Below, one piece after another: positions 50,180-59,731 of a stretch of DNA of 61,796 nucleotides. How positions within the stretch are numbered: position 1 is the stretch's first letter; the number at the start of each line of letters is the position of its first letter. The translations under genes and the position numbers were made by a program. This stretch comes from an uncultured Acidimicrobiaceae bacterium (GTDB lineage Bacteria; Actinomycetota; Acidimicrobiia; Acidimicrobiales; RAAP-2), in contig CAITPI010000113.1 in NCBI GenBank assembly GCA_903894295.1, forward strand, positions 1 through 61,796. The letters run 5' to 3'. Under the pieces are notes generated by a model. The model worked only from the letters and a program-made list of their open reading frames with translations. It was not told where the DNA came from and did not search any database.

Positions 50180-53100
50180 TCAGGCCACGAAATACTTGGC
50201 CCGGGGGTGGTGGCAGATGATGGCCGTGGTGGACTGTTCCGGGTGCAACTGGAACCCTTCGGAGACTTCGACCCCGATCTGGCCGGCACCGAGCAGGTCG
50301 ACCACCTTGGCGTTGTCCTCGAGGCGGGGACAGGCCGGATAGCCCCACGAGTAGCGGCCACCCCGGTACTTCTGGCGGAACAGCCCGGCGAGGGACGGTC
50401 CGTCCTCATCGGCGAAACCAAGTTCTTCCCGGATGCGACGGTGCCAGAACTCGGCCAGCGCTTCGGCCATCTCGACCCCGAGTCCGTGCAGGTAGAGATA
50501 CTGCTGGTACTCATCGGCGGCAAAGAGCCGGGCCGCCTCTTCGGAGACCCGGCGCCCCATGGTCACCACCTGGAACGTCGCCCAGTCCTTTTCGCCCGAC
50601 TCCACCGTGCGGAAGAAGTCGCTGATGCACAACCACGGCTCTTCGCTCTGGCGCGGGAAGTTGAAGCGCATCCGCTCTGCGGTCCGCGACTCGTCGGTGA
50701 AGATGACGAGATCGTCCCCGTCGGCGTTGGCGGCGAAGTGGCCCCAGGCCACCTGGGGCACGAGCAGTTGCTCGGCCTTGGCCAGCGCCAGTTGCTCCCG
50801 CAACAAGGACCGGACCCGGTCCTTGAATTCGGGGTCGGTCTCTCCATTTTCGGGCCGGAATCCCCACTGGTTCCGGAAAAGCGCCGTCTCGTTGAGGTAG
50901 GCCGACACTTCGTCGATGGACATTCCCTTGGCCACCCGGGCGCCGACAAAGGGGGGCGGGAAGAGTGGATTGTCGGCTTCGACCTCGGGCGAACGCACCG
51001 GAAGGACTTCGCCGCGGGCCTTGGCCTCCTCGGCCGCCTGCCGGCGCAACTCGCTCCGCCGGGGCCCGAGGTCCCGGCCGCCGAGGGTGGTGCCGAAGCC
51101 GGGATCGTCTTCGCCGCTGCGCTTCATCTCGACCAGCCGGTCCATGGTGCGCAGCCCCTCGAAGGCGTCCTTTCCGTAGAAGAGGCGACCGTCATACACC
51201 TCGCGCAGGTCCCGCTCCACGTAGGTACGGGTCAGGGCGGCTCCGCCCAGGATGACCGGGATGTGGCTGAGACCCCGACGGTTCAGCTCCTCCAGGTTCT
51301 CCCGCATGATGAGGGTGGACTTGACCAGCAGGCCGCTCATGCCGATGGCGTCGGCTCCGGACTCCTCCACGGCAGCGATCATCTCGGCGATCCCGATCTT
51401 GATCCCGAGGTTCTTCACGGTGTACCCGTTGTTGGTCAGGATGATGTCCACCAGGTTCTTGCCGATGTCGTGGACGTCACCCTTTACGGTGGCAAGCACC
51501 ATGGTGCCCTTGCCACCCTGGTCGGCCTTTTCCATGTGGGGCTCGAGGAAGGCCACCGCCGTCTTCATGGTTTCGGCCGAGCCGAGCACGAACGGCAGCT
51601 GCATCTCGCCCGAGGCGAACAGTTCGCCGACCGTCTTCATCCCGGCCAGCAGGTGGTCGTTGATGATGGCGAGCGGCGTGATGCCGGCCTCCATTGCCTC
51701 GGCGAGGTCGTCTTCCAGCCCGTTGCGGTCGCCGTCGATGATCCGGTGCTCGAGGCGTTGCTCGACCGGCCATCCGGAACGGTCCTCCCGGGTCGAGTTC
51801 GAGGTGGCCGAGACCCCCTCGAACATGGTGAGCAGTTCGGAGAGCGGGTCATAGGTGTCGGTGCGCCGGTCGTAGATGAGGTCGAGACAGACCTCCCGGG
51901 CCCGCTCGTCGATCCGGGCCAGCGGGAGGATCTTCGAGGCGTGGACGATGGCGGCGTCGAGTCCGGCCCCCACGCATTCGTGGAGGAAGACCGAGTTGAG
52001 GACCTGCCGGGCGGCCGGGTTCAGGCCGAACGAGACGTTGGACAGGCCGAGAATGGTGAAGACGCCGGGCAACCCTTCCTTGATGCGGCGGATGCCTTCG
52101 ATGGTTTCGATCCCGTCCCGGCGGCTCTCTTCCATGCCGGTCGACAGCGGCAGGGCCAGGGCATCGAACATGAGATCTTCGGGGCGCAACCCGTAGCGGT
52201 TCACCGCAATGTCGTGGATGGCCTTGGCCGACGAGAACTTCCAGTCCGCCGTGCGGGCCTGGCCCTCTTCGTCGATGCAGGTGCAGACGACGGCTGCTCC
52301 GAACTCCTTGGCCAGGGTGAGGAAGGAGTCCAGCCGGGTACCTTCGGCGTCGCCTTCTTCCAGGTTGACCGAGTTGATGACGGCCCGGCCTCCGATCCAG
52401 GCCAAGGCGGTCTCGACCACCGGGGCTTCGGTGGAGTCCACCATCAGGGGCACGGTCGACTGGGTGGCGAACCGCGAGGCGATCTCCTCCATGTCGGCCA
52501 CGCCGTCGGCCCCGGTGTAGTCCACGCAGACATCGATCAGGTGGCTTCCTTCTCCGACCTGCTCCCGGGCCATGGCCACACAGGTGTCCCAGTCACCGTC
52601 CAACATCGCTTCCCGGAACTTCTTCGAGCCGTTGGCGTTGGTGCGTTCCCCCACCACGAGGAAGGAGGAGTCCTGCACGAAAGGCACGTGCGTGTAGATC
52701 GAGGCGGCCCCGGGTTCGGATTCGGGCGTCGGCCGGGCCGGGGTGAGGCCCCGCACCGCATCGACGACGGCCGCCAGATGGTCCGGCGTGGTGCCGCAGC
52801 AGCCGCCGACAATGGAGACGCCGAGTTCCGAAACGAACTGGCGTTGGTACTGGGCCAACTGCTCCGGGCTGAGGTCGTAGTGCATCGCCCCGTCGACCAC
52901 CGACGGCAGTCCGGCGTTGGGAAGGCAGGAGATCGGCACCCGGGCATGGCTGACGAGGTAGCGCAGCGGCTCGAACATCTCGGCCGGACCGGTGGCGCAG
53001 TTGAGACCGATGACGTCGACATCCATGGCCTCGAGGGCCGACAGGGCGGCGCCGATCTCGGTGCCCGGCAACATCGTGCCGGTCAGTTCGATCGTCACCT

Positions 53101-53683
53101 GAACCTGGATGGGCAGGTGGATGCCGGTGGCGGTCATGGCCCGACGGGCGGCATTGATGGCGGCCTTGGCCTGCAGGAGGTCGAAGACGGTCTCGATCAG
53201 GATGAGGTCGACCCGTCCCTCGATGAGGGCTTCGACCTGTTCCTGGTAGACGTCTCGCAGGTCGGCGTAGCGGATCTGGCCGAGGGTGGGGAACTTGGTG
53301 CCCGGTCCGATGCTGCCGGCCACAAACCGGGGCTGCTCCGGCGTCGAGTACTCGTCGGCGGCCGTCCGGGCCAGCGTGGCGGCGGCCAGGTTGAGTTCCC
53401 GCACCCGGTTCTCGAGTCCGTACTCGGCCAACACGGTGCTGAAACCCCCGAAGGTGTCGGTCTCGACCACGTCGCAACCCACGGCGAAGAACGAGCGGTG
53501 CACGTTGGCGACCGATTCGGGTCGGGAGACCACCAGCACCTCGTTGCAGCCCTCGAGGTCCGCACTACCGAAGTCTTCGGCACTCAATCCGGCCAGCTGG
53601 AGGTTGGTGCCCATCGCACCGTCGAAGACCAGGACGCGCTCGTTGACGGCCCGCAGGTAGGGAGAATCAGAAGTGGAAGACAT
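50180..53683 (-). CDS. metH: Cobalamin-dependent methionine synthase MetH
   Basis: A 1167-residue, four-module enzyme making methionine from homocysteine and methyltetrahydrofolate. The homocysteine module (1-320) has GAMGTNLQL and Zn ligands in GLNCATGP and VGGCCGTTPDH. The folate module (about 340-600) has VVGERTNANGSKKF and DVCVDYTGADG. The cobalamin module (about 640-880) has the cap, ATVKGDVHDIGKNLVDIIL with the B12-ligand His, and MSGLLVKST. The activation module ends with RYSWGYPACPRLEDN and CHHPRAKYF. All modules appear complete. It is divergent from a cobalamin adenosyltransferase 88 bases away, a gap too short for a B12 riboswitch. Confidence 0.97.
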   Translation of the reverse strand: MSSTSDSPYLRAVNERVLVFDGAMGTNLQLAGLSAEDFGSADLEGCNEVLVVSRPESVANVHRSFFAVGCDVVETDTFGGFSTVLAEYGLENRVRELNLAAATLARTAADEYSTPEQPRFVAGSIGPGTKFPTLGQIRYADLRDVYQEQVEALIEGRVDLILIETVFDLLQAKAAINAARRAMTATGIHLPIQVQVTIELTGTMLPGTEIGAALSALEAMDVDVIGLNCATGPAEMFEPLRYLVSHARVPISCLPNAGLPSVVDGAMHYDLSPEQLAQYQRQFVSELGVSIVGGCCGTTPDHLAAVVDAVRGLTPARPTPESEPGAASIYTHVPFVQDSSFLVVGERTNANGSKKFREAMLDGDWDTCVAMAREQVGEGSHLIDVCVDYTGADGVADMEEIASRFATQSTVPLMVDSTEAPVVETALAWIGGRAVINSVNLEEGDAEGTRLDSFLTLAKEFGAAVVCTCIDEEGQARTADWKFSSAKAIHDIAVNRYGLRPEDLMFDALALPLSTGMEESRRDGIETIEGIRRIKEGLPGVFTILGLSNVSFGLNPAARQVLNSVFLHECVGAGLDAAIVHASKILPLARIDERAREVCLDLIYDRRTDTYDPLSELLTMFEGVSATSNSTREDRSGWPVEQRLEHRIIDGDRNGLEDDLAEAMEAGITPLAIINDHLLAGMKTVGELFASGEMQLPFVLGSAETMKTAVAFLEPHMEKADQGGKGTMVLATVKGDVHDIGKNLVDIILTNNGYTVKNLGIKIGIAEMIAAVEESGADAIGMSGLLVKSTLIMRENLEELNRRGLSHIPVILGGAALTRTYVERDLREVYDGRLFYGKDAFEGLRTMDRLVEMKRSGEDDPGFGTTLGGRDLGPRRSELRRQAAEEAKARGEVLPVRSPEVEADNPLFPPPFVGARVAKGMSIDEVSAYLNETALFRNQWGFRPENGETDPEFKDRVRSLLREQLALAKAEQLLVPQVAWGHFAANADGDDLVIFTDESRTAERMRFNFPRQSEEPWLCISDFFRTVESGEKDWATFQVVTMGRRVSEEAARLFAADEYQQYLYLHGLGVEMAEALAEFWHRRIREELGFADEDGPSLAGLFRQKYRGGRYSWGYPACPRLEDNAKVVDLLGAGQIGVEVSEGFQLHPEQSTTAIICHHPRAKYFVA

Positions 53684-53692
53684 GGTGGGACA

Positions 53693-53698
53693 AGGCTA
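53693..53698 (-). promoter_or_regulatory. -10 box TAGCCT upstream of metH
   Basis: On the minus strand TAGCCT ends nine bases before the ATG at 53683, giving a leader of at most a few bases. Confidence 0.45.
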
Positions 53699-53758
53699 GT
53701 GGGCACGCAGTGCCAAGGAACAGGGTTGGGGCCGGGAAAACCTCACGCCGGTTTCGCT

Positions 53759-53764
53759 TAGCAT
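53759..53764 (+). promoter_or_regulatory. -10 box TAGCAT, leaderless promoter of the adenosyltransferase gene
   Basis: TAGCAT ends seven bases before the ATG at 53772. Confidence 0.55.
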
Positions 53765-53771
53765 CGACGTC

Positions 53772-54374
53772 ATGAGTGAACGAGCGCGGATTTACACCAA
53801 GACCGGAGACGACGGGACCACCGGACTCCTCTATGGCGGCCGGGTGCGCAAGGACTCGGTCACCATGCAGATCACCGGGACGGTCGACGAGGCCCAGGCC
53901 GTCATGGGACTGGCCCGGGCCGAGGCGTTGCCGGGCAGTGAACTCAACACCTTGCTGGTGGAACTCGAGCGGGCGCTCTATGTCCTCATGGCCGAGATCA
54001 CGACCGATCCGTCCCACCGGTCCAAATTGGTGGCCGGCAAGACCCTCATCAGCCAGGAGATGATCGACACGCTCGAAGGCCACATCGACGCCCTGCTGAC
54101 CCGCTTCGAGATGCCAACCGACTTTGTGGTGCCCGGGGCCAACCGGGCCTCGGCCGCCCTCGACGTGGCCCGCACGGTGGTGCGGCGGGCCGAGCGGTTG
54201 ATGGTCTCTTCCCCCATCGAGGACTCCCTGGCCCCCCGTTACGTCAACCGTCTGTCGGACCTGTTGTGGGCCATGGCCCGGTGGGTCGAAGGTGACGAGC
54301 ATCTGCTGGCCCGGGGCAAAGGCGGCCGACGGGTCGATCCGGCCGAGGCCGGAGTGGAGGACGAGCCCCGATGA
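53772..54374 (+). CDS. PduO-type ATP:cob(I)alamin adenosyltransferase
   Basis: A 200-residue helical-bundle enzyme that makes adenosylcobalamin from cob(I)alamin and ATP. Landmarks are IYTKTGDDGTTGLLYGGRV (7-25), the ATP loop; TVDEAQAVMGLARAEAL; ALDVARTVVRRAERLM with the conserved Arg and Glu; and RYVNRLSDLLWAMARW. The usual LPGG before the Arg helix reads VVPGANRASAA. Adenosylcobalamin serves mutases such as methylmalonyl-CoA and ethylmalonyl-CoA mutase, which links it to the CoA-pathway genes at 6.4-10.9 kb. Confidence 0.9.
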   Translation: MSERARIYTKTGDDGTTGLLYGGRVRKDSVTMQITGTVDEAQAVMGLARAEALPGSELNTLLVELERALYVLMAEITTDPSHRSKLVAGKTLISQEMIDTLEGHIDALLTRFEMPTDFVVPGANRASAALDVARTVVRRAERLMVSSPIEDSLAPRYVNRLSDLLWAMARWVEGDEHLLARGKGGRRVDPAEAGVEDEPR

Positions 54375-54497
54375 CCGGCCGGTCCGGTCGCCTGGCCGGC
54401 ATCGGATTTTCGGCGGGATGACACGGAACCAGGGATCGGCAGCAACCCGGAAGTTGGAAGACAGCCCGGACCCGGTCGGGTCCGGGAGAAGGAGCAC

Positions 54498-56039
54498 ATG
54501 ATGATGCGGGTAGTGGCAGCAGTTTCGGTCGAAGGCGACGCTCTGGTGGCCTGGGGCCTTCCGGTGGTTTCGGGCGACGATGGACCCATGGTGGCGGTAG
54601 ACAGCGACGCTCTCGGGGCCGACGTCGAACTCCCGTCGACGCTCGACGCCGAATGGTGCGAACGACTCCGGTTCACCGGCAAGGTGGGATCAACGGTCGT
54701 GCTGCGCACGGCCGGCGCCAAAACGGACGTCGTCCTGGTCGGCGTTGGCCCGACGGCCCGCCTGGTCGGAAACGCCGGACTCGAGTCGCTCCGACGGGCG
54801 GTGGCCGCCTTCGTGCGGTCAGCGTCAGGGGGCGAACGGGCCGCCTTCGTCATGCCCGTGGTCGAAGGAATCGGCATCGAAGTTGCCACCGAAGCGGTGG
54901 CTGAAGCGGCAATTTTGACCTCCTATCGCTACGACGTGCTGCGCAGCGAAGACGCCCCGGCCGGCCTGGGGGAGCTGGTCGTCGTCGTCCCGGGCGATCT
55001 GGATGCGGCCGAGGCGGGCGTGGCCCGCGGCACCGAGATCGCTTCGGGTGTCACCCTCGCCCGGGATCTCGTCAACGAACCGGCCGCCACACTTACGCCG
55101 GAGCGTTTTGCCGAGGTCTTTGTGGGTCGCCTCGCATCCATCCCGGGCGTGGACGTCGAGGTATGGGACCTGGCCCGGATCCGACAGGAGCGTCTCGGTG
55201 GCCTGCTCGGAGTGGCGGCCGGATCGACCAACGAGCCCCGGGTGCTGCGGGCGACCTACGAACCCCCGGCGTCGGTGCCGTCCGGCGGCCGGGTGCCCCA
55301 CGTGGCCCTGGTGGGCAAGGGAATCACCTTCGATACCGGTGGCCTCTCGCTCAAGACCGCCGGTGGGATGGAGACGATGAAGACCGACATGGGTGGCGCG
55401 GCCGCCGTGTTCGCCGCCCTGGAGGCCGCCGCCCGGCTCGGTGCCCCGATGAGGATCTCGGCGTGGGCCATGCTGACCGAGAACATGCCGTCCGGCACGG
55501 CCACCAAGCCGGGCGACGTGTTGACCACCCGGAAGGGCAAGACCATCGAGGTGCTGAACACCGATGCCGAAGGTCGGCTCGTCCTCTCCGACGGACTGCA
55601 GCTGGCGGTCGAGGCCGAACCCGATGCCATCATCGATCTGGCCACCCTGACCGGCGCGTGCATCGTGGCCCTGGGTGACGAGATTGCCGGAGTGATGGGT
55701 ACCGGTGACGCGCTGGTGAACGAGATCCGCCGGGCTTCGGAACGGGCCGGCGAGTCGCTGTGGCCGTTGCCGTTGCCGGAGGATTACCGGTCCCACATCG
55801 ATTCCGAGATCGCCGACATGAAGAACATCGGCAAGGCCGGACAGGCCGGCACGATCTCGGCCGCCCTGTTGCTCAAGGAGTTCGTCGACGATGTCCCGTG
55901 GGCCCATCTGGACATCGCCGGCCCATCCCGGGCCGACGGCGACCGGCGCTACCTGACCCGCGGCGGCACCGGATATGGGGTCCGCACCCTTGTGCAACTG
56001 CTGACCTCCGGGGAGTTCGCGGCCAGCCTCATCGACTGA
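54498..56039 (+). CDS. pepA: Leucyl aminopeptidase (M17)
   Basis: A 513-residue cytosolic aminopeptidase. The N-terminal macro-like domain extends to about 170. The catalytic domain has LVGKGITFDTGGLSLKTAGG with metal-binding Lys and Asp, MKTDMGGAAAVFAA, and the signature NTDAEGRLVLSDGL. DLATLTGACIVALGDEIAGV follows. It forms hexamers with two metal ions per subunit and recycles peptides. AGAAGGAG lies before three consecutive Met codons, so the exact start is ambiguous by two residues. It is a single-gene unit. Confidence 0.95.
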   Translation: MMMRVVAAVSVEGDALVAWGLPVVSGDDGPMVAVDSDALGADVELPSTLDAEWCERLRFTGKVGSTVVLRTAGAKTDVVLVGVGPTARLVGNAGLESLRRAVAAFVRSASGGERAAFVMPVVEGIGIEVATEAVAEAAILTSYRYDVLRSEDAPAGLGELVVVVPGDLDAAEAGVARGTEIASGVTLARDLVNEPAATLTPERFAEVFVGRLASIPGVDVEVWDLARIRQERLGGLLGVAAGSTNEPRVLRATYEPPASVPSGGRVPHVALVGKGITFDTGGLSLKTAGGMETMKTDMGGAAAVFAALEAAARLGAPMRISAWAMLTENMPSGTATKPGDVLTTRKGKTIEVLNTDAEGRLVLSDGLQLAVEAEPDAIIDLATLTGACIVALGDEIAGVMGTGDALVNEIRRASERAGESLWPLPLPEDYRSHIDSEIADMKNIGKAGQAGTISAALLLKEFVDDVPWAHLDIAGPSRADGDRRYLTRGGTGYGVRTLVQLLTSGEFAASLID

Positions 56040-56076
56040 TCCGGGAAGTCCTGGCCGACCCTTCGGCCCGACCGGG

Positions 56077-57159
56077 TCAGGGCAGGCTGATCCCGGCCGG
56101 ACCCCGCCACTCGAGCCATGCGCCATGGGGGTGGGCAAATCCCAGGAAATGGGGTGTGGCGGTTCCCTGATGGAACACCGTGAGGCCGACGTGGTTGTCG
56201 CCGTTGTAGGTGGCGGGCGTGACGTCGGGTTCCTGGTCGATGGTGGCGATGACGCCCGGAGCCTCCAGACTCACCAGGACCAGCGGCCGTTGCATCGACA
56301 CCGCTTTCAGGAGGTCCATGAACGCCTGACGGGTCTCCGTGTCGAAGTAGGCGACCACCCAGGTCGTGGTGAGCACCACCAGCGACTCCTCGGGAACCGT
56401 GGCGATCAGGGCGGCCAGATCGTTGACGGCGTCGCCCTTCACGGAGTGGGGCGGGTGGACCTTGGCCAGTTCGATGGCGGCCGCCGTGCGGGCCAGCCGG
56501 GGGCTTGCGGGCCAGACGCAGGCCAGCAGCCACCGTGCTTCCTCCGGGTCGCCGATGTCAACCGGCGCCCGGTCGAGGCCGAGGATGTGGCTGAAGGCGG
56601 GAGTGCGCTTTGCGATCACCGGAGGTTCGCCGACGATTTCGCACGTCGCCACCACCGGGGAGCCTTCGGGCCCGGTGGTGCCATGTTCGCCGTAGTCGAG
56701 GCGGTAGTGGGGCACCAACTGCAGGAGTCCGGCGCTGGTCCCCACGTCGATCCAGGCCAGCGGCCGACTGGCGCCCGACTCCACCAGGGTGAAGGCCGGG
56801 GCCAGCAAGGCCGTCCGGCCACACTCGTTGGTCTGGATGTAACGGTTGATCATCAGTTGGAGCAACTCGTCCCAGTGCTCGTGCACGAAGGCGAGGAACA
56901 ACGGGACGGGATCGGCGTCGGACTCCTGTCGGTAGACGAGGGCGAGCGGGTCCTCCGGGTTGCCGAGCAGGAGGTAGTGCACCGAGGCGAGGAGCGGAAG
57001 GGGCCAGTGGGAGGCAACGGGGGATTCGCTGATGCGGGTCATGACCTCCTCGTCGTCGGCCACGGCCAGACTGACGGCCATGTACAGCGGTGCATCGGCG
57101 AAACTGGCTTCGGCGAACCGGCGGAAAGAGTCGGCCAACCGGTCACTTTCGTCGCTCAT
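56077..57159 (-). CDS. DUF2332 family protein
   Basis: A 360-residue soluble protein. It begins RLADSFRRFAEASFADAPLY and has YLLLGNPEDPLALVYRQ, QTNECGRTALLAPAFTLV, PLAWIDVGTSAGLLQL and VVLTTTWVVAYFDTETRQAF. I recognise this as DUF2332. The DVGTSAGL segment and overall layout suggest a Rossmann-like methyltransferase fold, but no biochemical function is known to me. Its ATG overlaps the stop of the upstream gene (ATGA), so the two are translated together. Confidence 0.8.
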   Translation of the reverse strand: MSDESDRLADSFRRFAEASFADAPLYMAVSLAVADDEEVMTRISESPVASHWPLPLLASVHYLLLGNPEDPLALVYRQESDADPVPLFLAFVHEHWDELLQLMINRYIQTNECGRTALLAPAFTLVESGASRPLAWIDVGTSAGLLQLVPHYRLDYGEHGTTGPEGSPVVATCEIVGEPPVIAKRTPAFSHILGLDRAPVDIGDPEEARWLLACVWPASPRLARTAAAIELAKVHPPHSVKGDAVNDLAALIATVPEESLVVLTTTWVVAYFDTETRQAFMDLLKAVSMQRPLVLVSLEAPGVIATIDQEPDVTPATYNGDNHVGLTVFHQGTATPHFLGFAHPHGAWLEWRGPAGISLP

Positions 57160-57953
57160 GGCTCCATCTTCCTATCGAATCCCGGGAGGGAACGCAACGG
57201 CCCGGCCGGCGGGCTGGCCCGCCCGGGCGCTCTCCGCGGCGGGACCGGCTGGAGTGTCAAGGTGGCGTCCCGGGCCACGGTGGCCGCCACGGAGGGATGG
57301 AAGCGCCAACGAGCCAGTTGTTGTTCGATCTCCTCGGCCGGACGTCCCTCGGCGACGAGACCGGCCGCCAGTCGACGGGCCCGTCGCTGCAACTGCTCCG
57401 CGACCGGCAGCCGTTGTTCCTCCAGCCACCGGCGGTGACTGGCCTGGAGCGAGGCCGGCAGGCGGGTGACGTGACGCAAAGGCAGCGGCGGGATGGAGGT
57501 GCGCACGGCGAGACCGTTCGGACCATGGGCCCGGGCCAGTTCGAAGTTGGACAGACGACCCAGACTTCGCCGGAACGGCGAGTTCTTCCCCATCCTCTCC
57601 CCGAGGCCGAGGGACCTTGCCGTGTCCCGCAGGTGCAGCATGAAGCCGTCGGGATGGACTTCGAGTCCATACGACAGGCGGCGGAGCAGCCAGGTGGACG
57701 ACGGCCCGAGGATCCCCAGCCAGTAGAGCTCGACGTAGCGGGAGCAGGCCGGCACGCCGAGGGGGTCGGCCACCGGGTCATCCCACCGGACGATATGGAG
57801 AAAAGGAACATCTTCTCCTCCCGGCCCGGTTGACGAGAGCCGGCTGACCGGCAGGGGTTCGGCCGGAGCCGGTTCGACAGGCGGGGAAGCCGAAGGCTCG
57901 GGACCGTTTGCCCGGGAGGATTGGGTGAAGGCCGGGTGGATGTTGATGGGCAT
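57156..57953 (-). CDS. Conserved actinobacterial protein of unknown function
   Basis: A 265-residue protein. After a Pro-rich N-terminus of about 45 residues it reads VPFLHIVRWDDPVADPLG, RYVELYWLGILGPSSTWLLR, GFMLHLRDTARSLGL, NSPFRRSLGRLSNFELA, and IPPLPLRHVTRLPASLQASH. The last two resemble a small DNA-binding or winged-helix region, but I cannot assign a family. I recall close homologues across actinobacteria annotated only as hypothetical. GGAGA four bases before the ATG sets the start. It is coupled to the DUF2332 gene and divergent from an efflux pump. Confidence 0.65.
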   Translation of the reverse strand: MPINIHPAFTQSSRANGPEPSASPPVEPAPAEPLPVSRLSSTGPGGEDVPFLHIVRWDDPVADPLGVPACSRYVELYWLGILGPSSTWLLRRLSYGLEVHPDGFMLHLRDTARSLGLGERMGKNSPFRRSLGRLSNFELARAHGPNGLAVRTSIPPLPLRHVTRLPASLQASHRRWLEEQRLPVAEQLQRRARRLAAGLVAEGRPAEEIEQQLARWRFHPSVAATVARDATLTLQPVPPRRAPGRASPPAGPLRSLPGFDRKMEP

Positions 57954-58078
57954 GGCTTCTCCGATCTGACAGGGACTCGATGGCGCCATGGTGACCTTGG
58001 GTACTTGCCCGGAGTCTGGACGCCGACCTTGCCGGTCGGACCGGGGGCAGCCGAGGTGGGGACTTTTCCTCCGGCATG

Positions 58079-58094
58079 GCTTGCGCGCGCAAGC
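58079..58094. promoter_or_regulatory. 16-bp perfect palindrome, candidate repressor operator of the efflux pump
   Basis: GCTTGCGCGCGCAAGC is perfectly self-complementary and lies seven bases upstream of TAGGAT (58102-58107), a good -10 box. It covers the -35 region. TetR or MarR family repressors commonly bind such sites at drug-pump genes. No regulator gene lies next to it. Confidence 0.6.
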
Positions 58095-58155
58095 AACTCG
58101 GTAGGATTGGGGGGGAAGTGAACGCGGTGTGGGTGACGGAGCGGAGGAGCCGACG

Positions 58156-59703
58156 ATGGCCACGGATCAGGCAGTGACGTCTCTCGACGACGACAAACTC
58201 AGTCCCGAAGTACTGCGCATTGGGGCGGTGGTGGTCCTCGGCACGATCATGGCCATCCTCGACACCACGATCGTGGCGGTGGCCCTTGCCACGTTGGCCA
58301 AGGATTTCCACACCGACGTGAACACGATCCAGTGGGTCACGACCGGGTACCTGCTGGCCCTGGCCGTCGTGATCCCGCTGTCCGGTTGGGGCGTGCACCG
58401 CTACGGCGGGAAGCCGGTCTACATCGTCTCCCTGGTCCTGTTCATCGGGGGTTCGATCCTGTGTGGCCTGGCCTGGTCGGCCTCGAGCCTGATTGCCTTC
58501 CGGGTTCTGCAGGGACTCGGTGGCGGCATGATCATGCCGGTCGGCCAGACGATCATGGCCCGGTCGGCCGGACCCAACAAGATGAACAAGGTGATGGCCC
58601 TGATCGGCGTGCCCACGTTGCTGGGGCCAATCCTCGGACCGGTCATCGGTGGGGTCATTGTCACCAACTTCTCGTGGCGCTGGATCTTCTTCGTCAATGT
58701 GCCGATCGGTATCGTTGCCCTGATCCTGTCCTTCCGGTATCTGCCCAGGTCGGCCCCGGACAAGGGACACCGGTTCGACCTCTGGGGCTTTCTGTGCCTG
58801 GCCCCGGGTTTGGCGCTGCTGGTCTACGGACTCTCCGAGGTGGGCACCACCGGAGGTTTCACGGCCCACAGCGTGACCTACAGCCTGGCCGGCGCCGTGG
58901 TGCTGATCGTCGGGTTCGTCTTCCGGTCGCTGCGGGCGCCCGAGCCCCTGATCGACCTGCGGCTGTTCAAGCGCTTCAACTTCACGATCGCCACCATCTG
59001 CATCTTCCTGGTGGGGGCCACGCTGTATGGAACCATGTTCCTCCTGCCGCTCTACTACCAGATCTGCCGCGGTGAATCGCCCTGGATGGCCGGCCTCCTG
59101 ATGGCCCCCCAGGGCATCGGAGCCGCCATGGTGATGCGACCGGCGGCCAACCTGGCTGACAAGCTCGGGACCCGCAAAACGGTGCCGGTCGGCATGGCCT
59201 TCCTGGCGCTCGGAACCCTGGCCTACACCCAGGTGAGCGGCTCCACGAGCTACTGGTTCCTGGCCGTGGCGCTCTTCGTGCGGGGAATCGGGCTGGGCTT
59301 CGGGATGATGCCGGTGTTCGCCGCCAGTTATCGGGGTCTCACCCACGATCAGGTGCCCCGGGCCTCGACGGCCACCAACATCATCCGCCAGGTCGGTGGA
59401 TCGCTCGGTGTGGCCGTCTTCGCGGTGGTGTTGTCCCGGTCGATTGCGTCGGTGTTCCCGGGTCAGAACTTCAATCTGGGTGCGAGCCCCGATGTCCGGC
59501 TGCCGGTCACGGTGGTGGACAAGCTGGCCGGTGCGTTCTCCACGTCGTTCTGGTGGTCGTTCGGGGTCTGCGCCTTTGCCATCCTTCCGGCCCTCCTGCT
59601 CCCGGGTCCGTTGCCGGCCGAGCCCGGCGTCCGGGACGAACTGGTGGAGGCCGAGCGGGATGCCGTCGACCGGGGCGAAGTCGCCAACGTCATCCCGGAC
59701 TGA
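58156..59703 (+). CDS. MFS efflux transporter, DHA2 family (EmrB/QacA type)
   Basis: A 515-residue protein with about 14 membrane helices. It has the family motif ILDTTIVAVALATLAKDF (with Asp in helix 1), WVTTGYLLALAVVIPLSGW, RVLQGLGGGMIMPVGQTIM, and GPILGPVIGGVIVTNFSWRW (antiporter motif C). It should export drugs or toxic hydrophobic compounds in exchange for protons. I chose ATG 58156 because GGAGGAG precedes it; GTG 58129 is an alternative. The palindrome at 58079 probably controls it. Confidence 0.9.
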   Translation: MATDQAVTSLDDDKLSPEVLRIGAVVVLGTIMAILDTTIVAVALATLAKDFHTDVNTIQWVTTGYLLALAVVIPLSGWGVHRYGGKPVYIVSLVLFIGGSILCGLAWSASSLIAFRVLQGLGGGMIMPVGQTIMARSAGPNKMNKVMALIGVPTLLGPILGPVIGGVIVTNFSWRWIFFVNVPIGIVALILSFRYLPRSAPDKGHRFDLWGFLCLAPGLALLVYGLSEVGTTGGFTAHSVTYSLAGAVVLIVGFVFRSLRAPEPLIDLRLFKRFNFTIATICIFLVGATLYGTMFLLPLYYQICRGESPWMAGLLMAPQGIGAAMVMRPAANLADKLGTRKTVPVGMAFLALGTLAYTQVSGSTSYWFLAVALFVRGIGLGFGMMPVFAASYRGLTHDQVPRASTATNIIRQVGGSLGVAVFAVVLSRSIASVFPGQNFNLGASPDVRLPVTVVDKLAGAFSTSFWWSFGVCAFAILPALLLPGPLPAEPGVRDELVEAERDAVDRGEVANVIPD

Positions 59704-59731
59704 GAGTCGGGCCTTCCCCGTCGAACCGACC

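Noticed and set aside
49412-53761. A 1449-codon open frame on the plus strand across the metH region
   Set aside because: It is the antisense shadow of metH and the Pro-rich membrane protein. MetH shows every expected motif on the minus strand, and the plus-strand product is low-complexity Gly/His/Arg-rich sequence.
50180-53771. Cobalamin or SAM riboswitch for metH
   Set aside because: Only 88 bases separate metH from the divergent gene and each has a start-proximal -10 box, so there is no room for a riboswitch.
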